Assembly: GCA_023408315.1 (NCBI GenBank)
Contig: JAEYKI010000001.1
Location: 209,414 to 273,413, forward strand
Origin: Bacillota bacterium
Lineage (GTDB): Bacteria > Bacillota > Clostridia > Christensenellales > Christensenellaceae
Length of the DNA stretch: 64,000 nt
Direction of reading: 5' to 3'
Shown here: positions 50,998 to 59,879 of the stretch, in pieces
How positions within the stretch are numbered: position 1 is the stretch's first letter
Layout: each line of letters opens with the position of its first letter
Notes under the pieces: model-generated
Database searches by the model: none
Seen by the model: only the letters and a program-made list of their open reading frames with translations
Told to the model about the DNA's origin: nothing
Made by a program: the position numbers and the translations under genes

Positions 50998-52137
50998 TTA
51001 AGAATTCGGATAAAGTTTGTCGAGCATTGCCTGTGCGCCGTCCTGATAAACAATGGTCGTCTGCTCTTCAGTCTGCTCGGGATAAGTGTCCGTACCCGGC
51101 TGGACCCCGTCTGCAATTTTTACAGCTACCTGGATGGTGTCAAAGCCCATTTTGAAGCAATCCTGGATACCCAGAGCGGTAATAACGCCGTCTCTTAAAT
51201 ATTCAATTGCGCGTTTGTCATGGTCCATACCAACCAAAACAATCTGTCCTTTTTTGCCCGCATCCACGACCGCCTGGGCAGCGCCGATGGGGTTACTCAT
51301 GTTGTTGCAGAAGATACCCTTCAAGTTGGGATACTTTTGCAGGAATCCTTCCGTAAAGGTAAGAGCCTGTTCAACCTGATCGTTATCGTACTGGATATCA
51401 ACCACTTTGATGTCAGGGTACTTTGCCATTACATCCTTAAAGCCCTTAATGCGGTCTTCGTGGCAGGGAGCGCCAATCGTTCCGCCCAAAGCGGCAACCT
51501 CGCCTTTATAATCGATCTTCTTGGCCAGTATCTCCGCCAGGTCCGCGCCATCCTGATAGTTGTGCGTGTTTCCCACATAAGCGATGCGCTTGCAGCCGTC
51601 TTCCTTGGTTGCGTCCGAACTGGAGAATGTCATTACCTTAATGCCTTTGTCAATCAGGTTGTTGATGGTGGGCGTTACAATTTTGATATCATTTACGTCA
51701 ACGCCAATTACGTCAAACCCTCTGCCTGCCGCTGTTTCCAGCCTGTTTACCTGGTCTGCCGCATCCGGCGTTACAGGAGCCGTATACTCATATTTAATGG
51801 TAATTCCCTTGTCGGCAAACTGTTTCTGCGCTTCCTTCAGCCCCAGGCCCACAGCATCCCACCATGGATGTACCAGTTTGTAGGTGAGATAAAAGTTGTA
51901 CTCTGTTTTTGCCGGTTTGTAGTCGCCCAGCGTCAGATTAGAACTTACAACCTTGTCTGCGTCAATTGCTCCGCTGCTGGCAGGCGCGGCGGACGCAGAT
52001 GACTCCGCAGGTGCGGCAGATGACGCAGCGGGTTCTGCTGACGCGCTTTGCGATGCAGCGGGTGTTGTTGAGCAGCCGGTAAACAATGCTGCTACAAGCA
52101 CAATTGCGACTACCACAGTAAAGATACTTTTCTTCAT
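50998..52137 (-). CDS. Sugar-binding lipoprotein (RbsB-like)
   Basis: The 379-aa protein starts MKKSIFTVVVAIVLVAALFTGC (lipobox FTGC) and has an A/S-rich linker. The binding fold carries YLTYKLVHPWWDAVGLGLKEA, FDVIGVDVNDIKIVTPTINNLIDKG, and GQIVLVGMDHDKRAIEYLRDG. ATG 52137 follows AGGAGGAATAAG. It is the first gene of the importer/epimerase/kinase/aldolase operon; the ligand is probably a rare ketose, pentose or deoxy sugar. Confidence 0.92.
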   Translation of the reverse strand: MKKSIFTVVVAIVLVAALFTGCSTTPAASQSASAEPAASSAAPAESSASAAPASSGAIDADKVVSSNLTLGDYKPAKTEYNFYLTYKLVHPWWDAVGLGLKEAQKQFADKGITIKYEYTAPVTPDAADQVNRLETAAGRGFDVIGVDVNDIKIVTPTINNLIDKGIKVMTFSSSDATKEDGCKRIAYVGNTHNYQDGADLAEILAKKIDYKGEVAALGGTIGAPCHEDRIKGFKDVMAKYPDIKVVDIQYDNDQVEQALTFTEGFLQKYPNLKGIFCNNMSNPIGAAQAVVDAGKKGQIVLVGMDHDKRAIEYLRDGVITALGIQDCFKMGFDTIQVAVKIADGVQPGTDTYPEQTEEQTTIVYQDGAQAMLDKLYPNS

Positions 52138-52595
52138 ACTTATTCCTCCTAATAATGTGTGCAGTAAATAATGCAGCAAACTTGCACAATTTTTGCTGCA
52201 ATTCATGGTTTCAATTGATAAATGGATTCTTGGTTCAGAATACAAATTAACTTTGTATATTTTATTTCTTATTTCCTTGTGTAATGAATGTATCACTTTT
52301 AAATTTATATGTCAATATTATTTTCTTATTTTTTTTTATTAGTTTTTTCTACTTTTTTTGTTTCAAAAGTTTCAACGTTATTTAATTTTTTTTGTTAAAT
52401 CTGCTTATTATAGGCATTCTCGCAATTTTTTTTGAAATTTTTAGCAGATCAAAGCGAATTTTTATAAAAAAATATTATTCTATTTTTTATATATTGAACT
52501 TTAAAATTTTTAACAGAAACGTTTTTTCTTTATAATAAAAAATGCCTCCATTCTAAAAGAGTCCTTACATTGCCCAGTTGTCCAATTCCCACGCT
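52138..52595. other. AT-rich regulatory region upstream of sugar operon
   Basis: About 460 bp of AT-rich sequence between the operon's first gene and the terminator of the next aldolase gene. It must hold the operon promoter on the minus strand, but several alternative AT-rich -10/-35 pairs exist and I could not single one out. A sequence at about 52513-52526 (AGAAACGTTTTTTC) only loosely resembles a catabolite-response site. Confidence 0.4.
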
Positions 52596-52618
52596 AAAAA
52601 AGCCCGGACGTTCCGGGC
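52596..52618 (-). terminator. Intrinsic terminator of BMC-type aldolase gene
   Basis: Minus strand: GCCCGGA-ACG-TCCGGGC (52602-52618) followed by TTTTTT (52596-52601), about 45 bp after the aldolase stop. A textbook terminator. Confidence 0.9.
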
Positions 52619-52664
52619 CTTGTTAAATTATGTATTCATCTGCCAATTATACGCGCCCCAGGCC

Positions 52665-53516
52665 TCATCTAATTTTATCCATAATATCCCGGGTTATTTT
52701 TTTAATCAACTCATCCATTTCATCCGGCTTCTGTTCTTTCTCTTGCCGCTCTGCCCCGCAGTTTGCTTCGCCGCCGCACAGGCATCCTATAGGTCCGGAC
52801 TGGGGCAATACATCCTTGTCGTTTGTGGCACTCAGCGCGCAGGCCGGTATACCGCCTCCCTTTATACCTAATTTTGCCCTGGTTTCCAAAAGCGGCGCTA
52901 TCTGCTCGCAGCTAAGCTTGTTTGATTTACCGATAATATTGCCCGTATACATCATAATCGTTGCAAAATACTCAACCGACTCCAACCTGTAGTATGCCTG
53001 CATTAAGCTGTCCCCCCAGGACAGCGCGCCGTGATTGGCCAGCAGGACTGAATTATAGTCTCTGCAAAAAGGCGCAATGGAATCCGGAACCTCATCCGTT
53101 CCGGGCGTCGCGTATCTTGCCACCGGGACGCTGCCCAACGCCATAATTGCCTCGGTGAGTATAGGCTGATCCAGGCCGATCCCCGCAATTGCAAAAGAGG
53201 TCGCCACTGGCGGATGAGCGTGCGTTACCGCCATAATCTCCGGGTTTTCCCTGTACGCTCTGATATGCATTTTCACTTCGGAGGAAGGCTTATACGGCCC
53301 TTCTGAAAGCACCTTCCCATCCAGCGTCATCTTTGCCAGCATATCTCCATCCATAAAGCCCTTTGACACGCCTGTCGGTGTCGTTAAAATCGTATCCGGA
53401 GAAAGGCGGCAACTGATATTGCCGTCGTTTGCGGCAACAAATCCTTTCATATACATTCTTTTACCAATTTCTATAATTTGTTCTTTCGCTTCAAAAATAG
53501 ATGGATATAAAGACAT
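52665..53516 (-). CDS. Class II aldolase with C-terminal BMC encapsulation-type peptide
   Basis: The core (residues 1-215) is a FucA/AraD-type aldolase: ANDGNISCRLSPD, TPTGVSKGF, AVTHAHPPVATSFA (zinc His pair), LLANHGALSWG. A Cys-rich linker follows (GPIGCLCGGEANCG), then a final amphipathic helix, DEMDELIKKITRDIMDKIR, separated by a charged stretch. Such terminal helices target enzymes into microcompartments, and the BMC locus starts 1 kb away. It would split a sugar 1-phosphate into DHAP and an aldehyde (lactaldehyde or glycolaldehyde) for the compartment. The start is ATG 53516 after GAGGTAAG, giving 283 aa. Confidence 0.9.
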   Translation of the reverse strand: MSLYPSIFEAKEQIIEIGKRMYMKGFVAANDGNISCRLSPDTILTTPTGVSKGFMDGDMLAKMTLDGKVLSEGPYKPSSEVKMHIRAYRENPEIMAVTHAHPPVATSFAIAGIGLDQPILTEAIMALGSVPVARYATPGTDEVPDSIAPFCRDYNSVLLANHGALSWGDSLMQAYYRLESVEYFATIMMYTGNIIGKSNKLSCEQIAPLLETRAKLGIKGGGIPACALSATNDKDVLPQSGPIGCLCGGEANCGAERQEKEQKPDEMDELIKKITRDIMDKIR

Positions 53517-53671
53517 TTTACTTACCTCTTTTTCTGTAATTATCCAAATTAAAATCAATATACTATAGATTCCGGTATTGCGGCGCAAGTGTTTCTTGCA
53601 TCATTTTTGTTGTTTTATTCTATATTCATGCCCGATCGCCGCTCAAACCGCATATCCATTGCCCAAAAGTA

Positions 53672-53700
53672 TTTACAAACGCTTCCGATTTCTATAAAAT
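53672..53700 (+). promoter_or_regulatory. Promoter of DeoR-family regulator gene
   Basis: TTTACA (53672-53677), 17 bp, TAAAAT (53695-53700); AAGGGG follows before the ATG at 53738. Confidence 0.55.
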
Positions 53701-53737
53701 ATTATAAAACTATATCTTATTTTAAGGGGATTGTTCT

Positions 53738-54535
53738 ATGCTGGCGCTTACCCGTAAAAACAAAATAAAAGAACTGATTCTGGAACAAAAAAATGTTACC
53801 GTTTCAGAACTCGCCTCTTTTTTTTCCGTTACAGAGGAAACCATACGGCGGGATCTGAAATCGCTTGAAGAATCCGGCCTTTTAATACGTACCTACGGGG
53901 GCGCATACATACAGGAAGGCGTTGTAAACGATATCCGCGATTCGCTGCGCGAGACAATTCTGGTGCCAAACAAACAAAGGATCGCCAGGCAGTGCGCCCA
54001 ATTCATTAACAACGGCGACACAATCACGCTGGATGCCAGCACAACGGCTTTTCATATCTGCAGCGAGATCAAAAACAAACGGATCACCGTTTTAACCGAT
54101 TCCCTTAAGGTAGCAAACTATCTCTCAAATTTCAACAACATACACCTGATATCAACCGGCGGCGCATTTTCAGACAAATATGCCAGCTTTATAGGCAAAA
54201 GCGCCCAAAAAACCATCCGGGAGTATTTCGTGGACAAGGTGTTTATGTCCTGCCGCTCCGTTGATATGAAGCACGGCATCACCGATGCAAACGAGGATAT
54301 TGCCGCCATCCGCACAATCATGGCGGAAAGGGCCACAAAGGTTTTCCTGATTGCAGACCATTCAAAGTTTAACAAGATATCCTTTGTATCTGTCTGCGGC
54401 TTTGATAAAATCAGCGCGGTAGTGGTGGACGAACCTCTCGGAGCCGAATGGCGGCAGTTTCTGGAGCAACAGAATGTCAGCCTGTATGAATGCACGGAAG
54501 ACAATACCGAGATACCCGCATTTGTGTCAGAATAA
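53738..54535 (+). CDS. DeoR-family regulator of the aldolase/BMC locus
   Basis: A 265-aa DeoR protein: RKNKIKELILEQKNVTVSELA and EETIRRDLKSLEESGLLIRTYGGA form the DNA-binding domain; ITLDASTTAFHICSEI and VLTDSLKVANYL belong to the sensor domain. It is divergent from the aldolase gene and convergent with the BMC shell genes, so it is well placed to control both in response to a sugar phosphate. Confidence 0.92.
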   Translation: MLALTRKNKIKELILEQKNVTVSELASFFSVTEETIRRDLKSLEESGLLIRTYGGAYIQEGVVNDIRDSLRETILVPNKQRIARQCAQFINNGDTITLDASTTAFHICSEIKNKRITVLTDSLKVANYLSNFNNIHLISTGGAFSDKYASFIGKSAQKTIREYFVDKVFMSCRSVDMKHGITDANEDIAAIRTIMAERATKVFLIADHSKFNKISFVSVCGFDKISAVVVDEPLGAEWRQFLEQQNVSLYECTEDNTEIPAFVSE

Positions 54536-54575
54536 GACAGAGAACCGTATTTAAGTTCAGGCGCTCAACTAAAAA

Positions 54576-54854
54576 CTATTTGATTGCCGGAAGAATTCCC
54601 TCCACATCTTCATGCGGGCTTGGTATCACGTGCGTGCCGTATAACTCGCCCACCCTTTTTGCTGAAGCAGCGCCCGCGTCTACAGCGGCTTTTACCGCCC
54701 CTACATCCCCCCTGACCATCACAGTCACCAGGCCGGAGCCAATCTGCTGTTTTCCAATCAACGTTACATTTGCCGCCTTAACCATCGCATCCGCGGCTTC
54801 TATCGCCCCAATCAACCCTTTGGTTTCAACCATTCCCAACGCCTGTTTTTCCAT
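54576..54854 (-). CDS. BMC-H shell protein (PduA-like), copy 2
   Basis: The 92-aa protein is a single BMC domain (MEKQALGMVETKGLIGAIEAADAMVKAANV, then GSGLVTVMVRGDVGAVKAAVDAG). These hexamers tile the facets of the shell. It is nearly identical to the copy at 55517 and ends in UAG. The start is ATG 54854 with GGGAG upstream; the reading can be extended upstream but without family similarity. Confidence 0.95.
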   Translation of the reverse strand: MEKQALGMVETKGLIGAIEAADAMVKAANVTLIGKQQIGSGLVTVMVRGDVGAVKAAVDAGAASAKRVGELYGTHVIPSPHEDVEGILPAIK

Positions 54855-54873
54855 TGTTATTCTCCCTTGTTTT

Positions 54874-55137
54874 TTATAATATCTTGTTATAATCGTCAAT
54901 AAATCCGACGATTGAAACATCGCACGCCGGTTTTGAATCAAACGCCAGCGACGCTTCTTTGCTTCCGATCATATAAACCAGATCGCCTACCCCCGCCTGC
55001 CTGGTGGCGTCACCGGCAATTACCCGGCCCTTTTCCACATTGTTTTCAACCAGGCGTACAACCAACAGCTTTAGGCCTGCCAGCCTTTTGTCTTTTACAG
55101 ATGCGACAACGCTGCCCTCAACCCTGCCGATATACAT
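54874..55137 (-). CDS. EutN/CcmL-type BMC vertex protein
   Basis: An 87-aa BMC-P protein (MYIGRVEGSVVASVKDKRLAGLKLLVV, QAGVGDLVYMIGSKEA, VGFIDDYN). Pentamers of this family cap the shell vertices. The first of four such genes encountered from the low-coordinate end; ATG at 55137. Confidence 0.93.
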   Translation of the reverse strand: MYIGRVEGSVVASVKDKRLAGLKLLVVRLVENNVEKGRVIAGDATRQAGVGDLVYMIGSKEASLAFDSKPACDVSIVGFIDDYNKIL

Positions 55138-55208
55138 GCCCAACCCCCGCTTTCAGCAACGCTCATATGCATAGTGTTTATCTGAGTTGTTTCCATTTTT
55201 GGCGGACT

Positions 55209-55499
55209 TCATTTTAACCTTACCGTGTTCGCGTCAAAAGTATAGCTGTCAATAACGCCCGCTATCGTATCGTCTGCGATTAATTTTTTATCGTTAAAAA
55301 TCATAACCGCGGCTCCTCCGTCATTATTCAGCAGTACAATGTCCCCTATTCCCGCATCCGCCCCATCCAAGGCAATTCTGGACGTTCCCCGCGGTTTTCG
55401 GTTTATATCCAAAGGCTGAACAATCATAAGCTTGTATCCCGCCAAATGTTCTCCTTTTATTGTAGAAACAACGTTTCCCACAACCTTTGCAATTTTCAT
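55209..55499 (-). CDS. EutN/CcmL-type BMC vertex protein
   Basis: A 96-aa BMC-P protein: MKIAKVVGNVVSTIKGEHLAGYKLMIVQPL, DAGIGDIVLLNNDGGAAVMI and AGVIDSYTFDANTVRLK. The usual ARxT segment after the glycine turn is replaced by GGAAVM. ATG 55499, 17 nt after the BMC-H stop. Confidence 0.92.
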   Translation of the reverse strand: MKIAKVVGNVVSTIKGEHLAGYKLMIVQPLDINRKPRGTSRIALDGADAGIGDIVLLNNDGGAAVMIFNDKKLIADDTIAGVIDSYTFDANTVRLK

Positions 55500-55516
55500 C
55501 ACATGGCCTTTCCCGG

Positions 55517-55792
55517 TCAGCGCGCAGGCAGAATTCCTTCCACGTCCGAATGAGGCCGCGGAATCACGTGTACGCCGTATAATTCACCCACCCTTTTTGC
55601 AGCGGCAGCCCCTGCGTCTACAGCGGCCTTCACCGCACCAACGTCACCCCTTACCATAACGGTAACCAGCCCGGAACCAATTTGTTCCTTACCAATCAAC
55701 GTTACGTTCGCAGCTTTTACCATTGCGTCGGCAGCTTCAACCGCCCCGACCAATCCCTTGGTCTCAACCATTCCCAATGCCTGTTTATCCAT
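55517..55792 (-). CDS. BMC-H shell protein (PduA-like), copy 1
   Basis: A 91-aa BMC domain protein starting MDKQALGMVETKGLVGAVEAADAMVKAANV. It differs from the copy at 54576 at only about a dozen positions, which points to a recent duplication. The pore loop (IGSGLVT) matches PduA-type hexamers. Confidence 0.95.
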   Translation of the reverse strand: MDKQALGMVETKGLVGAVEAADAMVKAANVTLIGKEQIGSGLVTVMVRGDVGAVKAAVDAGAAAAKRVGELYGVHVIPRPHSDVEGILPAR

Positions 55793-55850
55793 TTCTTTTT
55801 CTCCTTGTATTTTTAGTTAAGAAAACTTCTATTAAATTCCCTGAACTGCT

Positions 55851-56396
55851 TTACAGCAGGCTTTTAACCAGATCCGGATGAGGTGATGGTATCACCACGC
55901 TTTTGGACATCATTCCTTCCGCTTCTTCCAGGCTTTCCGCAGCACGCACAGCCGCTTCTACCGCCGCTACGCCGCCCGTAAGCAAAACAAAGGATTTCCC
56001 TCCCAGCCCGCGTCCCAGACGCACCTCGATCAATCGTACATCCGCAGCTTTCACGCACGCATCTGCGGTGATAACCGCCGCAGCCAGCGAATAGGTTTCC
56101 AGTATGCCAAGCGCTTCCGCCTGTCCGATTTCACTGCAGGCGTTCATCGCCTCAATCACATTCGCGTGTACGCTTGGTATCACAATGCTTTGAATCAGCG
56201 CCTCTGCCGCCACATTCTCCCCAGCCGCCACAGATTCGCGCACGGCCGCCACCTCTCCCGAAACCATACAGATATATTTTCCGGCGCATACAGTCTGCGC
56301 AGATACCAAATCAACCGCCGCCGTTTTCAGCAGGGCATCGCTGGCTTCTATCCCTACGGGGATGCTTAAAACTTCAATCATTCCCAAAGCATTCAA
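55851..56396 (-). CDS. pduT: Tandem-BMC shell protein, PduT-like with candidate [4Fe-4S] pore cysteine
   Basis: The 181-aa protein has two BMC domains (MNALGMIEVLSIPVGIEASDALL and ALGILETYSLAAAVITADACV). Cys37 in SAQTVCAGKY aligns with Cys38 of PduT, where three subunits hold a [4Fe-4S] cluster in the trimer pore. The pduS-like gene lies directly upstream, which fits an electron conduit from the lumen across the shell. Confidence 0.9.
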   Translation of the reverse strand: MNALGMIEVLSIPVGIEASDALLKTAAVDLVSAQTVCAGKYICMVSGEVAAVRESVAAGENVAAEALIQSIVIPSVHANVIEAMNACSEIGQAEALGILETYSLAAAVITADACVKAADVRLIEVRLGRGLGGKSFVLLTGGVAAVEAAVRAAESLEEAEGMMSKSVVIPSPHPDLVKSLL

Positions 56397-56410
56397 ACGC
56401 GTCTCCTCCT

Positions 56411-57730
56411 TTAAGCGTGGATTTCTATAAAATCTCTTGTCACGTTTGCAACGGTACCGGAAATGCTCGCGTGAATATTAGCGCCAAGTTCGTTTCCTTC
56501 AATTGCGGCTATCAGCTGCCCTTTTGCAACCGCATCGCCGGCTTTTACAACACTTTTGGCCGGAACGCCAATATGCATTTTCAGAGGTATGCGTACCCTT
56601 GCCGCCGGAGGAAAAATTTCGGCAACAGGAGCCGGAACGTCATACCCACCCACGCCAAGCCGGCCGATCAGCCTTGAAACAGGCACTTTTTTGTTTTCAA
56701 AGCCTCCATCGCATCCGGTAAACACTTCCTTTTGGGGACGTATTCCCTGCTGCATCATGGATTTTTTAATGCTCTGCATCATTACGGACGGTTTCAGGCC
56801 AAAATTGCAGGCGTAATATGTGCAAATTCCGCAGTCGCAGCAGGAAAAAATCCCGTTAAAATTTCCCAGAAGAGCCCCGTTTGCGTTTCCCGCCGCACGC
56901 ATTGCCTTGTGCGGCTGAACATTCAGCCCAAGCGCATTTCTGGGGCACAGCTGCGTACAAAAACCGCACTGGCTGCAAGCCGCTTTGATCAGCTTTATAT
57001 CCGCAAAACTGTTGGGCTTTTTTTTGGAAATCAAAGGATGCGCTTTTTTCAGCACCAACACGCCGCCCATTGTTTTTGTAACAGGCGTTTCCCAGTCGTC
57101 GCTCAAAGGCCCCATGCATGGCCCTCCCAGAATCAGCGCGTAGCGTTCCCTGTCCGCAGGGCCGCCCGCCGCCGCAACCAGTGCGCTTACCGGCGTACCA
57201 ACCGGAGCCTTGAAGGTAGCCGGACGGCCGACCTCTCCGTTTACAGTGATATATTTATCGGTAACAGGAAAATCCCCCAGCGCGCGGGCCACATTCATAA
57301 GCGTGCTTACGTTCAGCACAACCGCGCCTACGTCAAGCGGCAGCCCGCCCGTGGGGACCACCTTTCCCGTCACTTCATATACAATTTGCTGCTCGTCCCC
57401 TGCAGGATAGTAACTTTTCATTAAGTGCAGAGATATATCCTGCGCATTGCCTATTTCTTTCCAAAGGGCGTCCACCGCGTCATGGTAATGCGATTTTAGG
57501 CAAATCGCACCTCTCTGCGCGCCGGTATGCTTCATCACTGCCCGCAGGCCTGCCACCACTTCATTGGCAAAGGCCGCCATTATTTGCTGATCCACCCTGA
57601 GCAGCGGTTCGCATTCCGCACCGTTTGCAATCGCAACTTCCGCCCTGCAGTTTATCTTTACATGCGTCGGAAATCCCGCCCCGCCCGCGCCCACAACGCC
57701 GGCAGCGCGTACTTTTTCTACCAAATCCAT
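56411..57730 (-). CDS. pduS: PduS/RnfC-like flavin Fe-S oxidoreductase of the BMC
   Basis: The 439-aa protein starts MDLVEKVRAAGVVGAGGAGFPTHVK (RnfC/Nqo1-like nucleotide/flavin site). It has the SLBB-type region and two cluster motifs, CSQCGFCTQLCPRNALG and CCDCGICTYYACNFG, then a C-terminal biotinyl-like barrel (GDAVAKGQLIAAIEG). PduS passes electrons from NADH; with the PduT-like protein it could regenerate NAD+ inside the shell after aldehyde oxidation. ATG 57730; earlier in-frame codons lie in the preceding gene's tail. Confidence 0.93.
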   Translation of the reverse strand: MDLVEKVRAAGVVGAGGAGFPTHVKINCRAEVAIANGAECEPLLRVDQQIMAAFANEVVAGLRAVMKHTGAQRGAICLKSHYHDAVDALWKEIGNAQDISLHLMKSYYPAGDEQQIVYEVTGKVVPTGGLPLDVGAVVLNVSTLMNVARALGDFPVTDKYITVNGEVGRPATFKAPVGTPVSALVAAAGGPADRERYALILGGPCMGPLSDDWETPVTKTMGGVLVLKKAHPLISKKKPNSFADIKLIKAACSQCGFCTQLCPRNALGLNVQPHKAMRAAGNANGALLGNFNGIFSCCDCGICTYYACNFGLKPSVMMQSIKKSMMQQGIRPQKEVFTGCDGGFENKKVPVSRLIGRLGVGGYDVPAPVAEIFPPAARVRIPLKMHIGVPAKSVVKAGDAVAKGQLIAAIEGNELGANIHASISGTVANVTRDFIEIHA

Positions 57731-57755
57731 TTTAAGCACCCGTAGCCTTTTGCGG

Positions 57756-59171
57756 CTATACAATCCTGAAATCGCCCTGCAATACACACCGCCTGGAGCG
57801 GGTAAAGCTTTTTGCGCTTGTAAGGCCTTCGCCCGTGGGTGTGGCAATCGTCAGCGTGGCATATCCCTCTCCGCCGAAACCAAGACCGGCGTAGGACGGA
57901 GCGTTTTTTACAAATATGGTGGTATCCAAAACGGCAGCCGCCCTGGACATGTTTTTTACGTTGGTGGAATGGATCAGCGCGGAATGCCGGCAGCCCTGCT
58001 CCGCCCGGTGCGCTTCGAGGACCGCTTCTTCAATGTTTGCAACGCGAACCATCGCGAGCACCGGCATGAGCATTTCCACCATAACAAAAGGATGGTGTTT
58101 GTCAACCTCAGCCAGTATCAGCCGCGGGTCTCCGTCAAAAGCAATACCGCTGTCCGCCAGTATCCTGCCGGCGTTGGAGCCTACATATTTACGGTTGATT
58201 ACATATTTTTCGTCTTTCCGGCTTAAAACTGTCTGAAGGATTTTATTAATTTCCTCACCTTCCGCAAGATAGGCGCCTTGCGAAACCATGGCGGATACAA
58301 GCCCGTCAAAGATCGAATCAAATGCGAAAACTTCCTTTTCCGCAACGCACAGCACATTGTTGTCAAAGCTTGCGCCGTCCACAATGGCTTTTGCCGCATG
58401 TGGAATAGCCGCCGTATCATCCACAATCACGGGGGGATTTCCGGGACCGGCCGCAATAACTTTTTTCCCGGTCTTCATGGCGACCGAAACAACGGCTTCG
58501 CCGCCCGTTATAGACAGAAGCGGTATATCCTTGTGTTCCATAATCGTTTTGCCGCTTTCAAGAGACGGATTTTTTACCGATGTAATCAAGCCCGAGGGCC
58601 CGCCCGCAGACAGGATGGCTTCGTGCAAAACACGCATTGTTTCCTGGGACGCTTTCTTTGCGCCCGGATGCGGGTTAAAGACCACCGCGTTTCCGGCCGC
58701 GATCATGCTGATGGAATTGTTGATCACCGTCGACGTCGGGTTGGTCGATGGAGTAATGGAACCTATCACGCCAAAAGGCGCTCCCTCAATTAAGGTCAGT
58801 CCGTCATCCCCGGTGAACGCAACCGGCCTTAAGTCCTCAATACCCGGGGTCTTTTCGGCCGCAAGGCGGTTTTTAAGCACTTTATGCTGCCATCTGCCGT
58901 ATCCGGTTTCCTCGTTCGCCAGCTTCGCAAGATACTCGGCGTTTTCAATGGATGCCTTGCGCATGGCGGCTATAATCTGTCCGCGTTTTTCCAGGGACAT
59001 CTGCGCAAGTTCTTTTTGCGCTCTTTTTGCAGCGGCAATCGCCTGCTGTGCATCATCAAACAGGGCGCTTTGCGAATCTCTTTCCGAAGTTTTTTTCATC
59101 TCTGTTTCTGCAAGGATATTGACCACTGCTTGCTTCACAAGCTCTTTTAGCTGTTCATCGGTTATATTCAT
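57756..59171 (-). CDS. CoA-acylating aldehyde dehydrogenase (PduP/EutE-like)
   Basis: The 471-aa enzyme oxidises an aldehyde to acyl-CoA with NAD+. Residues 1-25 (MNITDEQLKELVKQAVVNILA) form an amphipathic encapsulation helix followed by a linker. The catalytic Cys is in SFDNNVLCVAEKEVF, and FGVIGSITPSTNPTSTVINNS and AGPGNPPVIVDDTA are PduP/EutE hallmarks. It is the core enzyme for the aldehyde produced by the aldolase. It ends in UAG. Confidence 0.94.
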   Translation of the reverse strand: MNITDEQLKELVKQAVVNILAETEMKKTSERDSQSALFDDAQQAIAAAKRAQKELAQMSLEKRGQIIAAMRKASIENAEYLAKLANEETGYGRWQHKVLKNRLAAEKTPGIEDLRPVAFTGDDGLTLIEGAPFGVIGSITPSTNPTSTVINNSISMIAAGNAVVFNPHPGAKKASQETMRVLHEAILSAGGPSGLITSVKNPSLESGKTIMEHKDIPLLSITGGEAVVSVAMKTGKKVIAAGPGNPPVIVDDTAAIPHAAKAIVDGASFDNNVLCVAEKEVFAFDSIFDGLVSAMVSQGAYLAEGEEINKILQTVLSRKDEKYVINRKYVGSNAGRILADSGIAFDGDPRLILAEVDKHHPFVMVEMLMPVLAMVRVANIEEAVLEAHRAEQGCRHSALIHSTNVKNMSRAAAVLDTTIFVKNAPSYAGLGFGGEGYATLTIATPTGEGLTSAKSFTRSRRCVLQGDFRIV

Positions 59172-59229
59172 ATTGAATCAATTCTCCTTATTTTTGCTTC
59201 AGTACGTTTTAAAGGACTGTTTTTGATCC

Positions 59230-59568
59230 CTATAAGGCTTTGTTCCTTCGTTTTTTTACCGTCGGTTTCAGCCCCCGGGTTTTGTCAAAGCATCTTTTTC
59301 CAAATATGTCCACGCTATCCACAATGGCTATAATCGAGTTATCCACCGGTTTCGCCTCCGTAAGGCCGGTCTGCCGCGAAGAGCTTCCTCCAACGCACAT
59401 CACAACTTCTCCTTCGCCTGCGCCGACCGTATCAATCGTCGCAAAAGGTTCTCCCTTTTCTTCAAACGTATCCATATCAACCGGTACCGCAATCAATATC
59501 TTCATCCCAAGCAGTTTGTCGCTCTTCTTTGTACTCACCAGGTTGCCTATTACCTTTGCCAACTGCAT
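59230..59568 (-). CDS. EutN/CcmL-type BMC vertex protein with basic tail
   Basis: A 112-aa BMC-P protein (MQLAKVIGNLVSTKKSDKLLGMKILIAVPV, GAGEGEVVMCVGGSSSRQTG, IAIVDSVDIFGKRC). It carries a Lys/Arg-rich C-terminal extension (LKPTVKKRRNKAL) that other vertex proteins here lack. It ends in UAG. Confidence 0.92.
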   Translation of the reverse strand: MQLAKVIGNLVSTKKSDKLLGMKILIAVPVDMDTFEEKGEPFATIDTVGAGEGEVVMCVGGSSSRQTGLTEAKPVDNSIIAIVDSVDIFGKRCFDKTRGLKPTVKKRRNKAL

Positions 59569-59579
59569 GCATATCTCCC

Positions 59580-59879
59580 TTAAGCGTTTGCTTTTTCATA
59601 GATGCGCGCTTTCTTTACGTCTATACTGTCAATGATGCCATAGATGCTGTAATCGGAAGCATACCCTTTCGTGGTTTCTGTCTGCCTGGCGGAACTGCCG
59701 GATGCGCAAAATACCAGCTCGCCTATTCCGGCGCCAACATCGTCCACGCAGATTACATAATCATCCTTTTCCTTCATGGTTCCAATATCCACCGGCTGGA
59801 CGATCAGCATCTTCACCCCGGCCAGCGCATCCGCCTTATTCGAACTGACTACATTCCCTTTTACAATTCCAATCAACAT
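59580..59879 (-). CDS. EutN/CcmL-type BMC vertex protein
   Basis: A 99-aa BMC-P protein: MLIGIVKGNVVSSNKADALAGVKMLIVQPV, GAGIGELVFCASGSSARQTE, YGIIDSIDVKKARIYEK. The start lies 7 nt inside the end of the upstream gene, indicating coupled translation. Confidence 0.93.
   Translation of the reverse strand: MLIGIVKGNVVSSNKADALAGVKMLIVQPVDIGTMKEKDDYVICVDDVGAGIGELVFCASGSSARQTETTKGYASDYSIYGIIDSIDVKKARIYEKANA

Noticed and set aside
52510..52530. Catabolite-response (cre) site upstream of the second sugar operon
   Set aside because: Too many mismatches to the cre consensus at conserved positions.
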